Source: Calothrix sp. C42_A2020_038 | Lineage (GTDB): Bacteria; Cyanobacteriota; Cyanobacteriia; Cyanobacteriales; Nostocaceae | Direction of reading: 5' to 3' | Assembly: GCA_015272395.1 (NCBI GenBank) | Contig: JACYLQ010000007.1 | Coordinates: 124,001-188,000 of the forward strand | DNA length: 64,000 nucleotides | Shown here: in pieces, positions 54,742 through 63,553 of the stretch | Position numbering within the stretch: the first letter of the stretch is position 1 | How the letters are laid out: each line of letters starts with the position of its first letter | Position numbers and translations under genes: made by a program | The notes under the pieces: generated by a model | Seen by the model: the letters and a program-made list of their open reading frames with translations, nothing else | Told to the model about the DNA's origin: nothing | Databases searched by the model: none

Positions 54742-55113
54742 ATGGCATTAGCTCAAGCATCTGATTTAGGAAAAACTGATTCATTACAAATGATTAAAAG
54801 CTTTTTAATATGGACTTTTACATTGGCAGTATGCTTGTTAGTTGTCGGTTTTCCGTTGGTCGTTTTGATGGCTACAGTCGGTTGTCTGTTATCTATTGTT
54901 TTGCAATCGGTAATGCCTGTTAGTGCAGTATTACTAGTTGCGGGCGGATTGATTCTGTTTAATGTAATGGCAGTTATGGTTGCAGCAGGTGTGCTAACGG
55001 CAAAAGGTGTTCATCCTAGTGATATGAAATGGTTAAGCTGGCTGCACGGAGAAGCTGAAGAAATGCAGACCACTGTTTATGCTGCTTGTCCTCTAACTTG
55101 CGAAATCAAATAG
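54742..55113 (+). CDS. Small membrane protein, hypothetical
   Basis: The start ATG at 54742 is preferred, eight bases after GGAGG. It gives 123 residues starting MALAQASDLGKTDS. Two long hydrophobic segments (about 27-60: LIWTFTLAVCLLVVGFPLVVLMATVGCLLSIVL; and 64-90: AVLLVAGGLILFNVMAVMVAAG) indicate a two-helix membrane protein, and a soluble C-terminal tail contains two Cys. No family is recognised. A terminator follows the stop. Confidence 0.7.
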   Translation: MALAQASDLGKTDSLQMIKSFLIWTFTLAVCLLVVGFPLVVLMATVGCLLSIVLQSVMPVSAVLLVAGGLILFNVMAVMVAAGVLTAKGVHPSDMKWLSWLHGEAEEMQTTVYAACPLTCEIK

Positions 55114-55151
55114 TAGTCATTACTGTTAGAAATCGATAAACAGTGCATCTG

Positions 55152-55173
55152 CCCGGTAAGTACCGGGTTTTTT
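55152..55173 (+). terminator. Rho-independent terminator
   Basis: CCCGGTA (55152-55158) and TACCGGG (55161-55167) form the stem and TTTTTT follows. It is 39 bp after the small membrane-protein gene. Confidence 0.92.
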
Positions 55174-55199
55174 CATATTTATATATCCAAGTTTATATA

Positions 55200-55286
55200 T
55201 TAAATTTTTGTAACGGTTGACGATTGACTATTTACAATTAACCATTAACTATTGACCAATGAACAATAACTAATAACTATTGACTA
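55200..55286. repeat. Degenerate heptamer/octamer repeat run
   Basis: Units of the form TTGACTA, AACTATT, ACCATTA and ACTATTG recur through the 87 bp before the epimerase start. They look like STRR repeats. The repeats run up to the start codon, so the upstream control region must be short or lie beyond them. Confidence 0.65.
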
Positions 55287-56399
55287 ATGACTATTGATAA
55301 ATGTGTTTACATTATTTTAGGTACTCGTCCAGAAGCGATCAAGCTGGCGCCTGTGATTAAGGTGTTTGGTGCTGCTGTTGGTATTAAGTCGAAGGTGATA
55401 TTAACAGGACAGCACCGGGAAATGGTTGAGCAGGTGATGGGGTTGTTTGATATTAAGGCTGATAGAGATCTGGAGATTATGCAGCCAAAGCAGTCTTTGA
55501 GCGATATTACTTGCCGGAGTTTACGAGGGTTAGAAATATTATTTCAAGAAGATAAGCCAGATTTAGTTATTGTTCAAGGAGATACGACTACTGCGTTTGC
55601 GGCGAGTTTGGCTGCTTTTTATCATAAAATCCCAGTTGGACATGTTGAAGCTGGTTTGAGAACCGATGATTTGTATAACCCTTATCCAGAAGAAGCAAAT
55701 CGGCGCCTGATATCACAGATTACGCAACTACATTTTGCACCAACGAGTTTAGCGGTAGAAAATTTACAGCGTTCGGGTGTATTGGGTGAAGTACATTTAA
55801 CAGGAAATACAGTAATTGATGCCCTATTAGATGTGGCAGCAAAGCAACCTCCTTGTAATATACCTGGTTTAGAGTGGGATAAATTCCGCGTTCTCTTAGC
55901 AACAGTACACCGTCGTGAAAATTGGGGCGAACCTTTGCAGGATATAGCTCACGGGTTTTTACAATTATTAGACAAATTCCCAGATACAGCATTACTACTT
56001 CCCCTACACCGCAACCCAACAGTACGCGAGCCGCTACAAGCAATACTTGGTAATCATCCACGTATATTTTTAACAGAACCACTCGATTATGCCGAACTAG
56101 TCGGAGCAATTATGCGCTCCTACTTACTGCTAACTGACTCCGGTGGGTTACAAGAGGAGGCGCCAAGTCTTGGTAAACCAGTTTTAGTACTACGAGAAAC
56201 TACCGAACGTCCGGAAGCAGTCACAGCAGGTACAGCTAAACTAATAGGTACAAACACAAATAATATTGTCATAAATGCAACTGAGCTATTAGCAAATTTA
56301 ACTGCGTATGAAACAATGGCCAACGCAATCAACCCATTTGGTGATGGCAAAGCTGCCACAAGAATCTTAGATATAGTACAAAAATACGTAAGTGAATAA
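55287..56399 (+). CDS. wecB: UDP-N-acetylglucosamine 2-epimerase (non-hydrolysing)
   Basis: It converts UDP-GlcNAc to UDP-ManNAc for surface polysaccharides. Its 370 residues start MTIDKCVYIILGTRPEAIKLAPVIK, the family's N-terminal signature. Others are TGQHREM, VIVQGDTTTAFAASLAAFYHKIPVGHVEAGLRT, NPYPEEANRRLISQI, and in the second domain VHRRENWGEPL, DSGGLQEEAPSLGKPVLVLRETTERPEA. The gene is not in the polysaccharide cluster at 0.7-11 kb, but its product would feed a WecG-type transferase. No terminator of the upstream gene reads into it. An unrelated short gene follows on the opposite strand. Confidence 0.95.
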   Translation: MTIDKCVYIILGTRPEAIKLAPVIKVFGAAVGIKSKVILTGQHREMVEQVMGLFDIKADRDLEIMQPKQSLSDITCRSLRGLEILFQEDKPDLVIVQGDTTTAFAASLAAFYHKIPVGHVEAGLRTDDLYNPYPEEANRRLISQITQLHFAPTSLAVENLQRSGVLGEVHLTGNTVIDALLDVAAKQPPCNIPGLEWDKFRVLLATVHRRENWGEPLQDIAHGFLQLLDKFPDTALLLPLHRNPTVREPLQAILGNHPRIFLTEPLDYAELVGAIMRSYLLLTDSGGLQEEAPSLGKPVLVLRETTERPEAVTAGTAKLIGTNTNNIVINATELLANLTAYETMANAINPFGDGKAATRILDIVQKYVSE

Positions 56400-56522
56400 T
56401 TGAAACGAAGAACAACAAGCACTATTTTGTTGTAATTATTGATGGTGCGTAACAGTAGTCAATTTTTTCGTATTGTTACGCACTCTACTCTGTGATCAAT
56501 GATGCCGTGGAAAGAAAACTTT

Positions 56523-56621
56523 TCATGAATCGATTTTTACTTCTTCGTCGCGACCTAAGAAGTCGGCGTAGTCGGAGAGGGTTTTTTCGACTTCACGATA
56601 ATTTATATTTGGGGAATCCAT
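56523..56621 (-). pseudogene. Short gene resembling the N terminus of xisI, probably truncated
   Basis: Thirty-two codons begin at ATG 56621 and end in TGA at 56523. On the minus strand the start is preceded by GAGGAG at eleven bases. The sequence MDSPNINYREVEKTLSDYADF followed by LGRDEEVKIDS resembles the start of XisI-type element-excision factors, where NYRE(I/V)..L.EYA.(F/L) is common. A full XisI has about 110 residues, and no continuation of the family is seen after the stop, so it may be a remnant. The reading is based on a short stretch and is uncertain. It converges on wecB and is divergent from the histidine kinase gene. Confidence 0.45.
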
Positions 56622-56828
56622 TGAACAATCGTCTCCTCAAAAGGGTCGAAGGTTACTAAGCGCCATCACAGAAACTCGGTTGATTTTAACTATCTAAACA
56701 TAAACATAGATAATTACCAGAAAACGCGGAAGTGGATTGAAAAAAGTCTAGTTATAGTGGTGTAACACTTGTTTATTTTGATAACCTATTTTAGCTTGTC
56801 AGGTGTCTCAAGACTCTACCACTACCCT

Positions 56829-59800
56829 ATGTATACGCAAAATCGAGCAGAACTTATCGAGATACTATTGGAACATACACCTCTGGCGATTGCTATGTTC
56901 GACCGAGAGATGCGTTACATCGCGACTAGCCGTAAGTGGTTAATAGATTATAATTGTACTGAGCAAAACTTGATTGGACAGCATAATTGTCGGGTTTTGC
57001 CAAATATTGCTTCGATGTGGAAGGATGCTCATGACCGTTGTTTAAGAGGTGAGGTACACTTTACTTGCGAAGCGCAAAAATTTGTGACTCAAGCTTCGGG
57101 TTCTGTGGATTGGCTAAAATGGGATTGTCGTCCTTGGTATGAACAGAACGGTGATATTGGTGGAACTATATTTTATACAGAAATAGTTACTGAACAAAAG
57201 CAAGCTCAAGAAGCGCTGCGGCAAACTCAGTCACGTTTCCAGAAGTTGGCAGCAAACGTACCGGGGATGATTTACCAGTGTTTATTAACTGCTTCTGGTG
57301 TATTTACTTTGCCATATGTAAGTCCGGGTTGTCGGCGCCTACTCGAATTAGAACCAGAGACGCTTCAAGAATATGGCTCTTTATTTTACGACTTTATTCA
57401 TCCGGAAGACAAATCTGTATTTCAGGAATCAATGGCAATAAGTGCAGATACGCTATTGCCTTGGTTATGGGAAGGTCGAATGATTACTACTTCAGGTAAA
57501 TTTAAATGGGTGCGCGCGACAGCCAGACCTGAAAAACAAGTAAACGGCGATATCATTTGGGATGGACTACTAATTGATATTAGTGACCGAATACTGGCAG
57601 AAGCACAGTTACATCAATATAAAGAGCTATTAGAAAACTTAGTAGAACGGCGTACTAGTGAATTAAATACAACTAATATTCAATTGCAAGCGGAAGTATT
57701 GGAACGTCAAAAAGTAGAATTTGCATTGCGACGAAGTGAAATGCGCTTTCAAAAACTCTCAGCAAATATACCTGGAGTTTTGTATCAGTATGTACTTTGC
57801 CCAGATGGTTCTCACCACTTTTCTTATATTAGTGCTGGCTCTCGTCAAATTTATGAGCTAGAACCAGAACAAGTTTTGAATGATGGCGAAGCTGTGTTTC
57901 GACTTGTGCATCCAGAAGATTTACCCAATTTATATCAATCTGTACAATTATCAGCCAAAACCCTAGAACCTTGGAGCCTTGAATGGCGTATTATTACACC
58001 ATCTGGGCGCCTGAAATGGTTACAAGGGTCATCACGCCCAGAAAAGCAACCTAACGGTGACATTGTTTGGGATGGTTTAGTGATGGATGTAACTGAACGC
58101 AAGCGTGCGTTGGAAGCACTATGTCAAAGTGAAACTCGTTATCGAAAGCTAACAGCAAATTTGCCAGGAATGACTTTTCAGTTTGTGATGTACCCAGACA
58201 AAAGTTATCATTTTGCTTATATCAGCCCTGGTAGTAATGAACTGTATGGATTAGAACCAGAAATAATACAACAAGATACAAATAGACTACTTGAGCTAAT
58301 TCACACTGACGACCGCGCGCAACTTTTACAATCAGTTACAATCTCAGCCGAAACCTTACAAGTTTGGAAACAAGAATGGAGAGTTATAAGACCAAGTGGC
58401 GCAATAAAGTGGGTACAAGCTTTATCTAAACCAGAGAAACAAGCTGATGGAAGTATTATTTGGGACGGCTTAATGACCGATATTACGGAGCGGAAAGTAG
58501 CAGAAGAATCACTAAAACTCAGTGAACAAAAATTCCGAACCTTATTTGAAAAGTCGGCTGATGGTATATTAATATACGATGGAGAAATTTTTATAGATTG
58601 TAATCAAGCGGCAGTTAAGATGATGGGTTGCTCCAGTCAAGACCAACTATTGAGTCTTTCTCCTTCTCAACTATCTCCAGAGTATCAATATGATGGTCGT
58701 CCATCCTTTGAAAAAGCTGTAGAACTGACAAACATAGCATATGAAAAAGGTAGCCATCGGTTTGAGTGGGTACATCGTCGCATCAATGGCCAAGACTTTC
58801 CTGTAGAAGTACTTTTAACAGCAATCCCACTTCATGGTAAAGAAGTATTTTATACAGTCTGGAGAGATATTACTGATCGTAAGCAAGCAGAAGAAGCGTT
58901 ACGGAAAAGCGAGCTTCGTTATAAAGAACTTGCAAGACGTGAACAGTTACTTAACCATCTAGCGAATCAAATTCGTAATACCTTAGATTTAGATACCATT
59001 CTGGAAACAGCAATTATAAATATCCAGCAAATACTACATATAGACCGTTGTAGCTTTTCGTGGTTCAAAGCGGATGCAAATCCACCTGTTTGGGAAACTG
59101 TAAAGGAAGCAAAACATCCTAGTTTTCCTAGTTTATTGGGTTGTCATCCTGTAGATAAGATTGGACCAGTTACTCAAATGTTTGTAAACCAAGAAATTCT
59201 CAAAATTGATGATGTGACACAATTTGAAGAATCGATGCACAGGGAGTTTTTGAAGTCATTAGGAATTAAATCGGAAATTGTTCTGCCAATTAAAACTCGT
59301 TCGGATCAAATTGGTGTGATAGTTTGTGGTCATTGGACAGAAACTCGTACTTGGACTTCAGACGAAGTGGAACTTTTGCAGGCAGTTGTCGATCAATTAG
59401 CTATTGCCATAAACCAAGCCGAACTTTATACTCAAAGTCAACACTCTGCTTTAATTGCCACTCAACAAGCCCAACAAATAGAAAATGCTCTCGAAGAACT
59501 GAAGCGCACTCAAATGCAGCTTGTACAAAGTGAAAAAATGTCAAGCCTCGGTCAATTAGTCGCTGGTGTTGCACATGAAATTAATAACCCTGTAAATTTC
59601 ATTTACGGTAACTTATCTCATGCTAGTAATTACACTGAGGATTTACTCAATTTAGTTGAACTATATCAGGAAGAGTACCCTCAGCCTACAGATAAAATCG
59701 TTGAACAAATTGATGCTATTGATTTAGATTTTCTTATTTCTGATTTACCTAAAATCATGTCTTCTATGAAAGTAGGTTCTGAAAGAATTCGCGAAATTGT

Positions 59801-60341
59801 TCAGTCATTACGGACTTTCTCTCGCCTCGACGAAGCTGAAATGAAAAAGGTTGACATTCATGAAGGAATTGAAAGTTCTTTAATGATTTTGCAACATCGC
59901 CTCAAAGCTAGGCAAGACCGGGAAGTAATTCAGGTGATTGAAGATTATGGAAGCCTACCAATGGTTGTATGCTATGCTGGACAGCTCAACCAAGTTTTTC
60001 TTAATATACTTGCTAATGCTATTGATGCATTAGAAGAGGGAGTGGAAAAGGGTTTAGTATCACAACCCACTATACGTATTACTACTAAAATGTTAGAAAA
60101 TGCTCGCGTCGCAATTCACATTGCTGATAACGGGGTTGGGATGGAAGCGGAAGTTAAAAAACGTTTATTCGATCCATTTTACACTACAAAACCCGTTGGA
60201 GTTGGTACAGGCTTAGGACTTTCAATTAGCTATCAAATCATTGTAGATAGGCATGGTGGATGTTTACGTTGCAATAGCGAACTTGGCCAAGGTACAGAAT
60301 TTGTTATTGAAATACCAATTCTTCAAACAGGTAATACATGA
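56829..60341 (+). CDS. Multi-PAS/GAF sensor histidine kinase
   Basis: The start ATG at 56829 (MYTQNRAELIEILLEHTPLAIAMFD) follows the family pattern; a 20-residue extension to 56769 is possible. The 1170 residues contain five PAS domains (about 8-130, 136-265, 305-430, 437-560, 570-690), a GAF domain (about 705-860), a dimerisation/phosphoacceptor domain with His near 915 (GVAHEINNPVNF) and an HATPase domain (FLNILANAIDAL, IADNGVGM, GTGLGLSISYQII). The middle three PAS units are close copies of each other (RFQKLAANVPG, RFQKLSANIPG, RYRKLTANLPG), each ending in an IWDGL-type segment and DIxxR/E. It should act as a soluble sensor. No response regulator is adjacent, so its partner is unknown. Confidence 0.93.
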   Translation: MYTQNRAELIEILLEHTPLAIAMFDREMRYIATSRKWLIDYNCTEQNLIGQHNCRVLPNIASMWKDAHDRCLRGEVHFTCEAQKFVTQASGSVDWLKWDCRPWYEQNGDIGGTIFYTEIVTEQKQAQEALRQTQSRFQKLAANVPGMIYQCLLTASGVFTLPYVSPGCRRLLELEPETLQEYGSLFYDFIHPEDKSVFQESMAISADTLLPWLWEGRMITTSGKFKWVRATARPEKQVNGDIIWDGLLIDISDRILAEAQLHQYKELLENLVERRTSELNTTNIQLQAEVLERQKVEFALRRSEMRFQKLSANIPGVLYQYVLCPDGSHHFSYISAGSRQIYELEPEQVLNDGEAVFRLVHPEDLPNLYQSVQLSAKTLEPWSLEWRIITPSGRLKWLQGSSRPEKQPNGDIVWDGLVMDVTERKRALEALCQSETRYRKLTANLPGMTFQFVMYPDKSYHFAYISPGSNELYGLEPEIIQQDTNRLLELIHTDDRAQLLQSVTISAETLQVWKQEWRVIRPSGAIKWVQALSKPEKQADGSIIWDGLMTDITERKVAEESLKLSEQKFRTLFEKSADGILIYDGEIFIDCNQAAVKMMGCSSQDQLLSLSPSQLSPEYQYDGRPSFEKAVELTNIAYEKGSHRFEWVHRRINGQDFPVEVLLTAIPLHGKEVFYTVWRDITDRKQAEEALRKSELRYKELARREQLLNHLANQIRNTLDLDTILETAIINIQQILHIDRCSFSWFKADANPPVWETVKEAKHPSFPSLLGCHPVDKIGPVTQMFVNQEILKIDDVTQFEESMHREFLKSLGIKSEIVLPIKTRSDQIGVIVCGHWTETRTWTSDEVELLQAVVDQLAIAINQAELYTQSQHSALIATQQAQQIENALEELKRTQMQLVQSEKMSSLGQLVAGVAHEINNPVNFIYGNLSHASNYTEDLLNLVELYQEEYPQPTDKIVEQIDAIDLDFLISDLPKIMSSMKVGSERIREIVQSLRTFSRLDEAEMKKVDIHEGIESSLMILQHRLKARQDREVIQVIEDYGSLPMVVCYAGQLNQVFLNILANAIDALEEGVEKGLVSQPTIRITTKMLENARVAIHIADNGVGMEAEVKKRLFDPFYTTKPVGVGTGLGLSISYQIIVDRHGGCLRCNSELGQGTEFVIEIPILQTGNT

Positions 60342-61131
60342 TTAATTTTGATGTCAAGAGCTACCCATAATCATAATTCTGGAATTAGCAACTGATTTTA
60401 TTGAGAAGTTATAAAGGTTAAATGCTTTATATAATTGAATCTATAATCAAGAATATTTTAAACGTTAATTTATAATTAACCTGGCTTTTCGCTCGTTATG
60501 CGGAAAACCGACGTAAAACCTATCCCTCTAACCTCTTTTCTTTAAGGAAAGGGGAAAAAATATACTCCCCTTTCTTTGTAGGAGAGAGGTTAAGGGAGAG
60601 GTTCTTAACATGTAAATAAATTATTAGATAATTAACACAAAGTTTTTAATTTTTTACTAAACTATTCTACTTGAATAGAGACTGATAAATTACAATATCA
60701 AACAGCTTTATATAAATAATTTATTATTAATTTTTTATAAATTAACTAAAAATGTTAATATATACTTCACAAAATTTTAAAGAAATATCCATAATATTAC
60801 TTAAAATTATTAATAATCGATGACTTTAGTAAAACGCATAGATTTTCTGAGTTTTTACGACTGTCAAAAAAAAATATAAGCTGTAAATTATATTTGTGGT
60901 ACGCAATCAAAGTAATTTACATAATTTTGTTTAAACTTTGGTTGAAATTTTTGTTTTTTAACTAATATTATGTTAGTTAAATTTTAGCTCTTGCTAAATG
61001 CATCTAAGTTATCAGGTCGCACTATCACAAATGAGAAAATTAGCTCTAAGGCAAAAGAAGATAACTTCTTGATTGAGCTAAATTATTCACCTTTACCTTG
61101 ATAACCTAAGCGCACATAGCGAGTAAATAAA
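60342..61131. other. AT-rich intergenic region with a palindromic repeat
   Basis: The 790-bp spacer has no supported gene. At 60519-60602 an imperfect inverted repeat pairs CTAACCTCTTTTCTTTAAGG with GAAAGGGG-type and GAGAGAGGTTAAGGGAG-type segments. It resembles the hairpin near 54265-54293 and a common cyanobacterial intergenic repeat. At 61035-61084 AAATTAGCTC and GAGCTAAATT form a weak hairpin upstream of the next gene. Confidence 0.5.
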
Positions 61132-61878
61132 ATGAAAGAAGTATTAGCATTCATCGAAGAACAAAAACAAGAATACACCAAGCTTCCTTTATTTCAGTTT
61201 CTAGATGACAAAACTATCGATCCAAGGCAAAGATTAGGCTTTGCTCCATGTATAGCTCACTTCATTATGAGTTTTGGTGACTTAAACAAATATGTTTTCC
61301 GAGAAAAAGAAGCAGTAACGAAAGCTCAACAAATTATCAATGAACATACTTTTGAAGATGATCATCATTGGCCCTGGTTCATTACAGATTTAGAAAAATT
61401 AGGATTCAATCAAAGTATGACCTTTACTCAAGTGTTGAGGTTTTTGTGGAGCGAACAAACAAAAGTTAGTAGATTGCTATCTTATTATCTTTCTGCATAT
61501 ACCTTACAAGCAGACCCATTAATGAAAATAATTGTAATTGAGGCAATTGAAGCAACAGGTAATGTTTTATTCTCGAAAACTGCAAAAATAGCTTCAGAAT
61601 TAACTGCTGTTACTCAACAAGACTATATATACTTTGGTGAATTTCATTTCAACTTAGAGACTGGTCATGCAATGGGAGAACACGAGGGTGAAAAGTATCT
61701 CGAACAAATAAAATTGACCGATGTGCAGCGGCAAGAAGCATATGATCTGGTTAAGAAAATATTTAGCATTTTTACCGACTGGACGAACGAACTTTTGGCT
61801 TATGCACAAAAACAAATCATTGAAGAAGAAAACTCTAAGGTAGCAAACTCTACTTTGGTACATTGTGGAAAACATTAG
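61132..61878 (+). CDS. Heme-oxygenase-like fold protein, candidate diiron oxidase (HDO-type), copy 1
   Basis: This is a 248-residue, mainly helical soluble protein. Residues that fit the ligand pattern of heme-oxygenase-like diiron oxidases are visible: E71 and H78 in EHTFEDDHH (E-x6-H), E140 in EAIEATGN, and H172, E176, H179 in FHFNLETGH (H-x3-E-x2-H). The spacing resembles that of the CADD protein (E81-H88, E142, H174-D178-H181), the last interval being the same. Histidine-rich HHWPWF and the FIMSFGD stretch are shared with the second copy. A function in an oxidative conversion is possible, with the substrate unknown. A paralogue follows after 143 bp. No signal peptide is present. The fold call is by motif only. 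Confidence 0.72.
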   Translation: MKEVLAFIEEQKQEYTKLPLFQFLDDKTIDPRQRLGFAPCIAHFIMSFGDLNKYVFREKEAVTKAQQIINEHTFEDDHHWPWFITDLEKLGFNQSMTFTQVLRFLWSEQTKVSRLLSYYLSAYTLQADPLMKIIVIEAIEATGNVLFSKTAKIASELTAVTQQDYIYFGEFHFNLETGHAMGEHEGEKYLEQIKLTDVQRQEAYDLVKKIFSIFTDWTNELLAYAQKQIIEEENSKVANSTLVHCGKH

Positions 61879-62021
61879 CATTTTATAATGCTACTAAGCC
61901 CTTCTATATTAGGAGGGTATTTTATTCAAAAAATTTATTTATACCTATTCTATAAACACAAATGGAATAGGAAAATATTTGTTCAATACTTTTGAAGGCA
62001 AATCGGTGAGGATAACTCAAA

Positions 62022-62759
62022 ATGGAAGAAATAATCGCTTTTATCAATTATAAAAAGCAAGAATTTGTTCAATTACCTTTGTTTAAAATGATGAAAAGTC
62101 CTACATTAGGAGCAAAACAAAAACTCATTTTTGCTCCTTGTATGGCTCATTTTATCATGAGTTTTGGAGATATTAATTGTTATATATTGCGAAATTTAGA
62201 TACAGTAGACCCAATTCAAAACATTGTTAACCAGTACAGTTATGAGGATGATAAGCATTGGCCATGGTTTATTACAGATATTGAGCAATTAGGTCTTGAC
62301 GCAAAATTATCCTTTACCCAGTCATTAAGATTTATTTGGAGTGAGCAAAATAAAATCACACGTCAGTTAACTTATTATATTTCTGCATTCACTCTACAAG
62401 CTAGTTCATTTATCAAGTTAGTAGTGATCAGAGTCCTAGAAGCAACCAGTGATGTGTTTTTTTCCATATCAAACACAATTACCTCAGAGTTACAAAAAAC
62501 AACTAATCAAGAATACCTGTATTTCGGTAATTACCATTTAATTGCTGAAAAAGAGCATACGATCACGTCATCAGAATCAGAAGATTATCTTTCTCAAATC
62601 ACACTTACAAAGGCACAACATCAGGAAGCTTTATATGTAGTTGAGGAAATATTCAATCTTTTCTCAGAGTGGACATATGAACTACTAGCTTACGCGCGCA
62701 ATCATGCTGCAGAGTCAACAGCAGAAAAAACATCCAACGCTACATTGTTAGCTGTGTAA
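62022..62759 (+). CDS. Heme-oxygenase-like fold protein, copy 2, with altered metal ligands
   Basis: The 245-residue paralogue of the preceding gene is alignable without gaps through about residue 180 (FAPCMAHFIMSFGDINCYI, EDDKHWPWFITDIEQLG, LRFIWSEQNKITRQLTYYISAFTLQA). It keeps E140 and the H172-x3-E176-x2-H179 set, and H79. The two residues matching E71 and H78 of copy 1 are Q71 and K78. If those are iron ligands, this copy may bind one metal or none, or may be non-catalytic. It is in the same direction, 143 bp downstream, so it probably arose by tandem duplication. There is no clear ribosome-binding motif near either start beyond short A/G-rich stretches. Confidence 0.72.
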   Translation: MEEIIAFINYKKQEFVQLPLFKMMKSPTLGAKQKLIFAPCMAHFIMSFGDINCYILRNLDTVDPIQNIVNQYSYEDDKHWPWFITDIEQLGLDAKLSFTQSLRFIWSEQNKITRQLTYYISAFTLQASSFIKLVVIRVLEATSDVFFSISNTITSELQKTTNQEYLYFGNYHLIAEKEHTITSSESEDYLSQITLTKAQHQEALYVVEEIFNLFSEWTYELLAYARNHAAESTAEKTSNATLLAV

Positions 62760-62794
62760 GTAAAGTGAATAGCAAAGTACACAGCCTAGTTTTT

Positions 62795-62878
62795 ACAGCT
62801 AATTTCAAGTTGGTTAAATACAATCGAGCGGGCAAGGATGCCCACTCCACAACAGTTTGATTTTAATCTATGTACCTC
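62795..62878. repeat. 83-bp dispersed repeat, copy B
   Basis: It matches 23347-23429 over its whole length (TTCAAGTTGGTTAAATACA, GAGCGGGCAAGGATGCCC, GTTTGATTTTAATCTATG, GTACCTC). In this copy the core is a better palindrome (GAGCGGGCA...TGCCCACTC). It lies 36 bp after the copy-2 gene stop. Confidence 0.9.
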
Positions 62879-62895
62879 TGCGTTTAATCCGTTTA

Positions 62896-62936
62896 CCTAA
62901 GCATAGGGGGTGACTCCTATGCTTAGGCTCTCGCTT
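62896..62936 (+). terminator. Hairpin terminator between convergent genes
   Basis: CCTAAGCATAGG (62896-62907) and CCTATGCTTAGG (62916-62927) form a twelve-pair stem, followed by a CTTTTT run. It serves the plus-strand paralogue and the opposing SH3-domain gene. Confidence 0.85.
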
Positions 62937-62953
62937 TTTCTTGATAGACCTTT

Positions 62954-63553
62954 CTACAATCCCAATGCAGCTCGAGTTTGCGGTCCAACTCGACCATCAG
63001 CAAGCAAACCGTTATTAATTTGGAAGTTACGCACCGCGCGTTCTGTAATTGAGCCGTAGTATCCAGTAGCTGCTATGCCTAAACGACGTTGAACTTGCGA
63101 AACTGGGGCGCCTGCTGAACCAACACTCAGAGTCACTGGTCCACCAACACCAAGTCCAGGAGTAACAGGTCTTACACCTGTACCTGGACGAGAAGCTACA
63201 AATCTAGTAGCTACGTAATAGCCTGAAGTCAAACGAGAAAAACCGTTTTCGGTATCAACTACAACTGCCAGGCGAGAACCATTCGGCAAACAGCCAACAA
63301 CTCGCGAATTCAAACTTGGCTGGCTACGTACATTTAAACAACTACCATTAGTGCGGACAAAACCTGTAACAGCTGCTTGAGCTTCCCCAAATGTAGCAAA
63401 GACAAGCCCTAGGCTTGCCAGTGCCAAACTTGTGGATTTGAATAAGTTTTGATTGAAAAGTTTCTGAAAGTTAAATTCTATTTCGGGGAGTCCTAATTCG
63501 GGTTCTGCGGTCTCATTCGCGTCAAACATCGAAGCATAAGCTAAATATTCCAT
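62954..63553 (-). CDS. Exported SH3 and peptidoglycan-binding domain protein
   Basis: The protein has 199 residues. An unusual acidic N-terminal extension (MEYLAYASMFDANETAEPELG) precedes a hydrophobic segment with a signal-like AQA end (LFKSTSLALASLGLVFATFGEAQA, about 38-60). The mature part has a bacterial SH3-like domain (TNGSCLNVRSQPSLNSRVVGCLPNG, about 68-120), a Gly/Pro linker and a C-terminal PG_binding_1 domain (VSQVQRRLGIAATGYYGSITERAVRNFQINNGLLADGRVGPQTRAAL, about 150-197). Such proteins bind cell-wall peptidoglycan. Several cyanobacterial relatives have the same extended N terminus before the signal, which is why I keep this start. Confidence 0.85.
   Translation of the reverse strand: MEYLAYASMFDANETAEPELGLPEIEFNFQKLFNQNLFKSTSLALASLGLVFATFGEAQAAVTGFVRTNGSCLNVRSQPSLNSRVVGCLPNGSRLAVVVDTENGFSRLTSGYYVATRFVASRPGTGVRPVTPGLGVGGPVTLSVGSAGAPVSQVQRRLGIAATGYYGSITERAVRNFQINNGLLADGRVGPQTRAALGL

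Noticed and set aside
54265-60602. G/C-rich hairpins near 54265 and 60519 as regulatory RNAs
   Set aside because: They resemble common cyanobacterial palindromic spacer repeats (AACCTCTCCCC type) and no gene-specific conservation can be shown from this window.
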